Below, piece after piece: positions 1 to 4,586 of a stretch of DNA of 8,321 nucleotides. The DNA lies in the NCBI GenBank assembly GCA_027064285.1, contig JAMOPX010000184.1:1-8321 (forward strand), written 5' to 3'. This DNA is from Desulfobacterales bacterium (GTDB lineage Bacteria > Desulfobacterota > DSM-4660 > Desulfatiglandales > JALVZP01). The translations under genes were made by a program, and so were the position numbers. A model generated the notes under the pieces. The model ran no database searches. It was not told where the DNA came from and saw nothing but the letters and a program-made list of their open reading frames with translations. Numbering within the stretch: the stretch's first letter is position 1; every line of letters begins with the position of its first letter.

Positions 1-28
1 GTCATATTAAAGAAGTAAAAAATCAACT

Positions 29-34
29 TATACA
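29..34 (+). promoter_or_regulatory. Possible -10 box of the structured RNA / rpoZ operon promoter
   Basis: TATACA lies in an A/T-rich stretch and would place the transcription start at about 40-41, which is exactly where the first arm of the RNA's closing helix begins (40-48). That agreement is the main support. A -35 box is poor: TTAAAG at 7-12 is the best available and has few matches to TTGACA. An overlapping TATAAG at 35-40 is an alternative -10, but it would start the RNA inside the helix. Confidence 0.3.
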
Positions 35-122
35 TATAAGCTCTGAGGGTTATTCAGCTTCCCGAGAACAGGCCTCTGGAGGGAACAAGCCTGTGAGGGG
101 TCTTTTAAAGAGACAAAAAAGC

Positions 123-171
123 TGGAAAGTCCTCAGAGCAGCCTTCACCTTCCCTCTTCTTGGAAAGTCCT
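123..171 (+). repeat. 11-nt direct repeat TGGAAAGTCCT inside the structured RNA
   Basis: TGGAAAGTCCT occurs at 123-133 and again at 161-171. The first copy is part of the 3' strand of the domain 1 closing helix, and the second is the 5' arm of a domain 2 hairpin. The AAAGTCC core of either copy (126-132 or 164-170) can pair perfectly with GGACTTT at 179-185, so the repeat permits strand exchange between domains. Confidence 0.75.
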
Positions 172-245
172 TTGTAAGGGACTTTTCTCCCTTAAGACGA
201 GTGCTTGTCCTAAGGGATTGGAAGGGGGTGGTGAGAAGGTTAGTT

Positions 246-262
246 CCTGCACCTGGTGCAGG
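246..262 (+). other. RNA hairpin sharing both arms with the downstream terminator
   Basis: CCTGCAC (246-252) pairs with GTGCAGG (256-262) around a CTG loop, and two outer G-U pairs could extend it. The six-base arms CTGCAC and GTGCAG are the same as those of the terminator at 338-353. GTGCAG at 256-261 could therefore pair with CTGCAC at 338-343, and CTGCAC at 247-252 with GTGCAG at 348-353; either would prevent the terminator from folding. Confidence 0.6.
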
Positions 263-268
263 GGCTAT

Positions 269-332
269 GGATGGCCAAAAACCGCCAGGTGGGGCTGGCC
301 ATCCTGAAAAGGCGGAATACAAATACCCCACC
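269..332 (+). other. Possible pseudoknotted RNA domain
   Basis: GGATGGCC (269-276) pairs perfectly with GGCCATCC (297-304). The 20-nt loop holds CCGCC (282-286), complementary to GGCGG just downstream (311-315), and GGTGGGG (288-294), complementary to CCCCACC (326-332). Either gives a pseudoknot with the stem. The two loop pairings cross each other, so they may be alternatives. All bases pair exactly, but only by inspection. Confidence 0.5.
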
Positions 333-333
333 C

Positions 334-360
334 AAAGCTGCACTAATGTGCAGTTTTGTT
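334..360 (+). terminator. Intrinsic terminator just upstream of rpoZ
   Basis: CTGCAC (338-343) and GTGCAG (348-353) form a six-pair stem with a TAAT loop, extended by a G-T pair and AAA/TTT to 334-357, followed by TTTTGTT (354-360). It ends 13 nt before the rpoZ start codon, leaving no room for a new promoter. It is therefore either the end of a separate RNA with leaky read-through into rpoZ or a regulated attenuator. Confidence 0.7.
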
Positions 361-373
361 AACCAGGGAATAA

Positions 374-673
374 ATGGCACGAATTACTATTGAAGATTGC
401 TTAGAAAAGGTAGAAAACCGCTTTGAGCTTGTTCATCTTGCTATAAAAAGGGTAAAAGAATTGAAAAAAGGTGCAACCCCTCTTGTAGAATGTGATAACA
501 AAGAGGTGGTGACAGCATTAAGGGAGATTGCAGCAGGAAAAGTATATCCTATAAGACCAGGAGAACAGCTACCTCAACCAGAAACAGAGCTTCTTCCTGA
601 GATTGAAAAGCTGATCTCTGAAAAGATAGAAGAAGAAACAAAACAAGAAGAACAAGAGGTAAAAAATGATTAA
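374..673 (+). CDS. rpoZ: DNA-directed RNA polymerase omega subunit
   Basis: A 99-residue omega subunit, which helps fold and hold beta-prime in RNA polymerase. It starts MARITIEDC and has the conserved NRFELVHLAIKRVKEL helix and the ALREIAAGKV segment; the C-terminal third is a Glu/Lys-rich tail. The N-terminal MAR motif is the one that in E. coli omega forms part of ppGpp site 1 at the beta-prime interface, so ppGpp sensing is plausible here but not shown. The ATG has a modest ribosome binding site, AGGGA at 365-369. Its last 8 nt overlap dnaJ, so the two are almost certainly cotranscribed. No promoter fits between the upstream terminator and this gene, so its expression should depend on read-through of the structured leader or on a promoter within it. 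Confidence 0.95.
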   Translation: MARITIEDCLEKVENRFELVHLAIKRVKELKKGATPLVECDNKEVVTALREIAAGKVYPIRPGEQLPQPETELLPEIEKLISEKIEEETKQEEQEVKND

Positions 674-1778
674 GAAAGACTATTATGAAATACTGGGAGT
701 TTCCCGAGATGCTTCAGATGAAGAGATAAAAAGAGCATACAGAAAGCTTGCTCTTCAGTACCATCCTGACAGAAACCCTGGAGACAAAGAGGCAGAAGAG
801 AAGTTTAAAGAGATATCTGAGGCATATGAGGTGCTCAGTGATCCTGAAAAAAGACGTATATATGATATGTATGGACATGAAGGCTTAGAAGGAAAAGGAT
901 ATTCTACAGGATTTTCAGATATTGATGAAATATTCTCTACATTTGATGACATATTTGAAGATCTGTTTGGTTTTAGAACAAGTACGAGAAGAAGGAGGAG
1001 GGCAAGGCCTCGGAGAGGAAGAGACCTCAGGTATGATATAGAAATAACTTTAGAAGAGGCATATAAAGGAACAGAAAAAGAGATCTCTTTTGAAAGACTT
1101 GAACCCTGCCCAGAATGCAATGGCATTGGAGGAAAGAACAGGATTACTTGTCCAAGCTGTGGAGGGATGGGGCAAATTACAAGATCGCATGGCTTTTTCC
1201 ATATCAGCACCACCTGTACCAGATGTAATGGGGAAGGATATATATTTGCAGAGCCATGTCCTGAATGTAGAGGAAGTGGAGTAGTAAGAAAAAAGAGAAA
1301 GATAAACATTAAGATCCCACCAGGTGTAGACACAGGTTCACAGCTTAGAATCAGAGGTGAGGGAGAGCCAGGGGAATATGGAGCAGCACCAGGAGATCTA
1401 TTCATTGTGATTCATGTAAAAGAGCATGGATTTCTCAAGCGAGAAGGAGAGCATCTATACTGTGAAATCCCCGTTTCTTTTATCCATGCAATCTTAGGGA
1501 ATAAGATAAGTATCCCTTTCATAGGAGATGAAGAAGTAGAAGTTGAGATACCTCCAGGCACTCAACCAGAAAGTATCATAAAAGTGCCTGGAAAAGGGAT
1601 GCCAAAGCTGGGTTCTGAAAAAAGAGGTGATCTTTTTGTCAAAATACATGTGCTACTTCCCAAAAAACTTACATCGAAACAAAGAGAGCTTTTAGAAGAA
1701 TTTGCAAAGACAGAAGGTATTCAGCTTAAAAGCACCCAAAAGAAGAAAAAGAAGTTATGGGAGAGGATGATTCATTGA
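666..1778 (+). CDS. dnaJ: Chaperone protein DnaJ (type I Hsp40)
   Basis: This 370-residue co-chaperone stimulates the ATPase of DnaK and delivers unfolded clients in the cytoplasm. The J domain covers about residues 4-70 with the HPD motif at 33-35. The following linker (about 71-118) is poor in glycine and acidic, with several DIF/DLF motifs and then an Arg-rich stretch, rather than a classic G/F region. The zinc-finger region has four CxxCxGxG-type repeats with cysteines at 148/151, 162/165, 184/187 and 198/201. The spacing between the first two repeats is shorter than in E. coli DnaJ. The substrate-binding C-terminal domains follow and the length is normal. The start overlaps rpoZ by 8 nt, with AGAGGT a few bases upstream. 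No dnaK or grpE is in the window, so here dnaJ travels with rpoZ. Confidence 0.97.
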   Translation: MIKKDYYEILGVSRDASDEEIKRAYRKLALQYHPDRNPGDKEAEEKFKEISEAYEVLSDPEKRRIYDMYGHEGLEGKGYSTGFSDIDEIFSTFDDIFEDLFGFRTSTRRRRRARPRRGRDLRYDIEITLEEAYKGTEKEISFERLEPCPECNGIGGKNRITCPSCGGMGQITRSHGFFHISTTCTRCNGEGYIFAEPCPECRGSGVVRKKRKINIKIPPGVDTGSQLRIRGEGEPGEYGAAPGDLFIVIHVKEHGFLKREGEHLYCEIPVSFIHAILGNKISIPFIGDEEVEVEIPPGTQPESIIKVPGKGMPKLGSEKRGDLFVKIHVLLPKKLTSKQRELLEEFAKTEGIQLKSTQKKKKKLWERMIH

Positions 1779-2158
1779 ATCAAAACGAGGTTAAAAATGA
1801 AGTAAGAAAGATTATATATCAATTGGCTGAAGAAAAAGGAGGAGATGTTGAGGCATACAAGCAGATTATAAACAATGCCTGCGAATACCTAAGACATGTA
1901 TTTGGTTTTATGATATCTAATCTTATAGCAGAAAGGATACAACAAATGACCCGCGAAAGATTTCCATCGTTTGTTCTTCCTTTAAGAAAAGATGCTTTTG
2001 ATTTAAGCGCCTTAAAAGGCGATAAAAACAACAACATCAATATAGAAATCTTGAAATTTTATATAGATTGTGTCATAGAGCTTACAGAAAAGCTGGGTGG
2101 GGATACGGTGTTAAAGGGTTTGGTGAGGCGTTTGAATCATATAGGTTCAAAAAGATGA
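1757..2158 (+). CDS. Hypothetical protein (133 aa), coupled to the HD-GYP gene
   Basis: I do not recognise a family. The product is predicted soluble, with no signal peptide or convincing membrane helix and no cysteine cluster (single Cys residues only). It looks mostly helical: a charged N-terminus, a segment around residues 16-60 ending in a hydrophobic helix (HVFGFMISNLIAERIQQM), a Pro/Arg-containing middle, and a C-terminal part with IELTEKLGGD and GLVRRLNHIG. The ATG at 1757 overlaps the end of dnaJ by 22 nt with no strong ribosome binding site, suggesting translational coupling. Its stop codon overlaps the next start as ATGA (2155-2158). This tight join to a sensor/HD-GYP gene suggests, but does not prove, a shared role. 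The codon pattern matches its neighbours, so it is probably a real gene. Confidence 0.8.
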   Translation: MGEDDSLNQNEVKNEVRKIIYQLAEEKGGDVEAYKQIINNACEYLRHVFGFMISNLIAERIQQMTRERFPSFVLPLRKDAFDLSALKGDKNNNINIEILKFYIDCVIELTEKLGGDTVLKGLVRRLNHIGSKR

Positions 2159-4104
2159 AGATCCCTAAGGAAAAACTTTTCTTTAAAGTCTTTGATGCTA
2201 TATCTTTAAAAAATCCCGCCAACTTTTTAGAGGAAGTATTCAGGATATTATCTGAAGAGCTTCCGATAGATCTGGTAATACTTTGGATACTGAATCAGCG
2301 CTCAAATAATGTGTATTGTTTGTGGACAAAAGCAGAAAAAAGACCTGAAATAAAATATGTAGATAAAAACTTAGTGGTTTACAAGGAGTATGTCTATATT
2401 CCAGACATATCAAAATCAGATAACAAAGCAATTGAGCAGATTTACAAACATGGTTTTAGAGCTGTTTTCTTAATGTCACTTTTGTCAGAAAAGGATAAAA
2501 GATTAGTGCTTGGAATTGTAAGCAAAAAAGCAAATGCCTTTAGTAAAGATGATCTTTCTTTTTTATGTAAAATTCAAAAAGCCCTTTCTTCTGCTCTTAA
2601 ATTGTGGCTTTATCAAAAGGATTTAAAAAAAGAAATAGAGGACTTAAAAAGAAAGATCAATGAAAAGGAATATGAGCTTCAAGTCCTATACGAGCTAAGC
2701 AAAAGTTTGGGCTACACTTTGAGCTATGATGAGCTGTTAAATCTTATGGCTCAATATCTTCATCGGGTAATAGAATATGATGTGGTTGCTACACTTTTGG
2801 TTCTGGATGATGTTCAAAAGCTTGTGATTTATCCTGCAAAAAGAGTTACAAAAAAGGTAAGGAAACAAATAAAGGAAAAGATATTAGATGCTTTTTTTAA
2901 ACTTAAAGGAGAAAAACCCGATCAACTACAGGTTATCCAGAAAGAAGTGATAAATAAAGAAGAGACTGAGATAAAAGAGATAAATTCTGTATTTCAAGTG
3001 CCTATTATATCTCCTGAAGAGTTTAATATAGTTGGTCTGATTCTTGTAGGCTCAGAAAAGGTGGAAGCATTTTCAGAAAATCAGATAAAAATGGTTTATC
3101 GAGTTGCACAGCATGCTTCTGAATCACTGCAAAAGATCAGAAATCTATTGAACCTTGAACAAAAAAGACTTGAGACTGTGTTGGAGTTAATGCAGGAAGG
3201 AGTAATACTGCTTGATCGGTCAAAAAAGGTCATATATGCAAATCCAGTTGGGTTAAAATATCTTGCGCAGTTAAGTGGAATAAGTCAGGGAGAAAGACTG
3301 ACCAGACTGGGCTATGTGCCTATAGAGCAATTTCTTACTCCTTTGCCAGCAGGTCAGTGGCATATCCTAAGTATTAAAAAACCAGAGTTTAGAGTGTTTG
3401 AAGTAGGTAGTCGGCTTGTAGAAAATGGAATAGATCAAGGAGGATGGATAATAGTCTTAAGAGATGTAACAGATCACAGAAGAGCTCTTTTCAAATACAG
3501 AAAAGCACTGGAAGGAGCTATCTCTGCCTTAACTACTGCTATTGAAAAAAGAGACCCTTACACAGCAGGACACCAGAGAAGAGTTGCAGAGCTGGCAAGG
3601 GAAATAGCTAAGGAGATGAAACTTCCAGATGAGACTGTTAACTGTATATACTTGGCAGGGCTTCTGCATGACATAGGAAAGATATCTGTGCCCTTAGAAA
3701 TACTGACTAAACCTGGCAGGCTAAATGAGCCAGAATATGAGATCATTAAGTTTCATCCTGTAGTTGGGTATGAAATACTGAAGGATATTGATTTTCCTTG
3801 GCCAATAGCAGAAGCTGTGCTTTATCATCATGAAAGAATGGATGGCTCAGGCTATCCAAAAGGTCTTAAAGATGGAGAAATTCCTATAGAGGCAAGAGTA
3901 TTAGCTGTTGCAGATGTGGTAGAAGCAATATCTTCACACAGACCTTACAGACCCGCGCTTGGAATAAAAGCTGCACTTGAAGAAATAGAAAAAAACAAAG
4001 GAAAACTATATGATCCAGCCGTAGTAGATGCCTGTGTCAGGGTTATAAAAAAGGGCTTAAGTAGAAACAAAAGCTGGCCACTTTACATCAGTAAAAATAT
4101 GTAG
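2155..4104 (+). CDS. GAF-GAF-PAS-HD-GYP protein, probable cyclic-di-GMP phosphodiesterase
   Basis: A 649-residue multi-sensor protein with no membrane segment, so probably cytoplasmic. Domains in order: GAF-like region (about 1-150), coiled coil (about 154-188), second GAF-like region (about 190-336), PAS (about 337-443) and HD-GYP (about 449-640). The HD-GYP core looks complete: H473 in AGHQRR, H505-D506 in HDIGK, H534 in FHPVVGYEIL, H558-H559 in HHERMDGSGYP (GYP at 566-568) and D587 in AVADVVEA, followed by SSHRPYRPALG. HD-GYP domains hydrolyse cyclic di-GMP, and some act on other cyclic dinucleotides. The GAF calls rest on pattern and predicted fold, and their ligands are unknown. The start chosen is the ATG that forms ATGA with the upstream stop; a TTG 87 nt earlier lies deep in the previous gene. 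The end carries three in-frame stops, TAG TAA TAA. Confidence 0.9.
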   Translation: MKIPKEKLFFKVFDAISLKNPANFLEEVFRILSEELPIDLVILWILNQRSNNVYCLWTKAEKRPEIKYVDKNLVVYKEYVYIPDISKSDNKAIEQIYKHGFRAVFLMSLLSEKDKRLVLGIVSKKANAFSKDDLSFLCKIQKALSSALKLWLYQKDLKKEIEDLKRKINEKEYELQVLYELSKSLGYTLSYDELLNLMAQYLHRVIEYDVVATLLVLDDVQKLVIYPAKRVTKKVRKQIKEKILDAFFKLKGEKPDQLQVIQKEVINKEETEIKEINSVFQVPIISPEEFNIVGLILVGSEKVEAFSENQIKMVYRVAQHASESLQKIRNLLNLEQKRLETVLELMQEGVILLDRSKKVIYANPVGLKYLAQLSGISQGERLTRLGYVPIEQFLTPLPAGQWHILSIKKPEFRVFEVGSRLVENGIDQGGWIIVLRDVTDHRRALFKYRKALEGAISALTTAIEKRDPYTAGHQRRVAELAREIAKEMKLPDETVNCIYLAGLLHDIGKISVPLEILTKPGRLNEPEYEIIKFHPVVGYEILKDIDFPWPIAEAVLYHHERMDGSGYPKGLKDGEIPIEARVLAVADVVEAISSHRPYRPALGIKAALEEIEKNKGKLYDPAVVDACVRVIKKGLSRNKSWPLYISKNM

Positions 4105-4130
4105 TAATAATCCGAACAAAAACAAAAAAA

Positions 4131-4137
4131 GAGGTGG
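4131..4137 (+). promoter_or_regulatory. Ribosome binding site that sets the dksA-like start
   Basis: GAGGTGG sits 8 nt before the ATG at 4146. An in-frame GTG at 4134 lies inside this site and so is unlikely to be the start. Confidence 0.8.
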
Positions 4138-4145
4138 TTTCTGTT

Positions 4146-4511
4146 ATGCTTACTGAGGAAAAGAAAGAGAAGTTCCGTAGGATTTTATTAAATAAATTAA
4201 ACGAACTTATACAAGAAGCAAGCAAGACTATGAGTGAGATGTCTGGAGAAGCGGAGAATTTTCCAGACCCAACTGATAGAGCAGCACTTGAATCTGATAG
4301 AAATTTTGAATTGAGAATAAGGGACAGAGAAAGAAAGCTGATAAAGAAGATAAAAGAAGCGCTTCAGAGAATTGAAGATGGAACTTTTGGAATATGTGAA
4401 GAGTGTGGAGAAGAGATTTCTGAAGAAAGGCTTATGGCAAGACCTGTTACCACTCTTTGTATAAAGTGCAAGGAGAAGCAGGAAAGGGAGGAAAAATTAA
4501 GAGGAGAATAG
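4146..4511 (+). CDS. dksA: DksA/TraR family RNA polymerase-binding regulator
   Basis: A 121-residue zinc-finger protein of the DksA/TraR family, which enters the RNA polymerase secondary channel and alters initiation, in E. coli together with ppGpp. A long coiled coil spans about residues 3-77, with the tip motif DPTDRA (D41, D44, A46) that matches the functional DxxDxA tip of E. coli DksA. A four-cysteine zinc site follows (C84, C87, C105, C108) inside GICEECGEEI and TLCIKC. It is shorter than E. coli DksA (151 aa), mainly at the N-terminus, as is common for relatives outside gammaproteobacteria. The ATG at 4146 is favoured by GAGGTGG eight bases upstream. A gap of 41 nt separates it from the HD-GYP gene; no clear promoter is seen there, so it is probably the last gene of the rpoZ operon. 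The gene symbol marks family similarity; true DksA function is inferred. Confidence 0.88.
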   Translation: MLTEEKKEKFRRILLNKLNELIQEASKTMSEMSGEAENFPDPTDRAALESDRNFELRIRDRERKLIKKIKEALQRIEDGTFGICEECGEEISEERLMARPVTTLCIKCKEKQEREEKLRGE

Positions 4512-4538
4512 GATAAATCTCTAAGGTAGAAAAACTTT

Positions 4539-4582
4539 ATGGCCGGTCAAAGAAAAAGAAAGCCGGCCATTTTTATTTTTTT
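4539..4582 (+). terminator. Intrinsic terminator after the dksA-like gene, abutting the next start codon
   Basis: ATGGCCGG (4539-4546) pairs perfectly with CCGGCCAT (4563-4570) around a 16-nt A/G-rich loop, followed by a T-run with one A (4571-4582). It begins 27 nt after the dksA-like stop, as expected for the end of the first operon. It ends only 4 nt before the preferred ATG of the next gene, and the 5' arm itself contains an in-frame ATG at 4539. Confidence 0.82.
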
Positions 4583-4586
4583 CATT

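Larger units (their letters stand above)
40..360 (+). ncRNA. Unrecognised multi-domain structured RNA / leader upstream of rpoZ
   Basis: About 320 nt, much richer in G+C than the genes around it, that fold into consecutive domains. Domain 1 is closed by 40-60 paired with 119-139: nine Watson-Crick pairs (GCTCTGAGG with CCTCAGAGC), a short G-U-rich middle with one A-A mismatch, then CAGCTT with AAGCTG. Inside it are hairpins 68-73/89-94 and 100-105/109-114. Domain 2 is closed by an imperfect stem, 142-159 with 221-239, and carries two hairpins at a three-way junction: 162-170/179-187 and 188-200/205-217. Then follow hairpin 246-252/256-262, hairpin 269-276/297-304 with a possible pseudoknot 282-286/311-315, and an intrinsic terminator. 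It may be a free-standing ncRNA or a cis-acting leader of rpoZ-dnaJ. RNase P, tmRNA, SRP and 6S hallmarks were not found. The pairings were found by eye, without energy calculation or covariation. Confidence 0.68.

Noticed and set aside
40..360. RNase P RNA, tmRNA, SRP RNA or 6S RNA
   Set aside because: GGAAAGTCC recalls the RNase P 5' conserved region, but the matching 3' region (ACAGAA...GGCTTA) is missing and the ends do not pair. There is no tmRNA TGGATTCGAC start or CCA end, no SRP GGAA-loop/AGCAG motif, and 6S would be a single long rod rather than several domains.
40..360. T-box, cobalamin, lysine or SAM-I riboswitch
   Set aside because: I looked for the T-box AGGGTGGNACCGCG core, the cobalamin box and the SAM-I and lysine motifs and found none. 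A GGGGTGG at 225-231 is only a partial resemblance to the T-box core and lies in a stem.
93..362. An 89-codon open frame on + (GTG start) and a 97-codon frame on - at 50-343
   Set aside because: Both run through the stems of the structured RNA, have odd Pro/Trp/Gly-rich compositions unlike the other proteins, no ribosome binding site, and the + frame runs through the terminator. Long open frames are expected in G+C-rich RNA.
252..367. CCTGGT in the 246-262 hairpin is complementary to ACCAGG at 362-367, overlapping the rpoZ ribosome binding site
   Set aside because: A single 6-base match across 100 nt is not rare, and it competes with a 7-bp local stem. Noted, but not counted as a regulatory site.
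755..1405. Long open frame on the - strand inside dnaJ (also shorter ones inside the HD-GYP, nucleotidyltransferase and trpS genes)
   Set aside because: They lie opposite clear conserved genes, have no recognisable domains and have low-complexity Ser/Leu/Pro-rich translations typical of antisense shadows.
2068..2154. TTG start at 2068 extending the HD-GYP protein by 29 residues
   Set aside because: It would overlap the preceding gene by 91 nt and adds a segment unlike a GAF domain; ATG 2155 forms the common ATGA overlap.
4134..4145. GTG start at 4134 for the dksA-like gene
   Set aside because: The codon lies within the Shine-Dalgarno sequence itself, and ATG 4146 is well spaced from it.
269..4570. 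ATGGCC/GGCCAT arms shared by the RNA hairpin at 269-304 and the terminator at 4539-4570
   Set aside because: Short self-complementary GGCC stems recur easily; loops and flanks differ, so there is no evidence of a repeat family.
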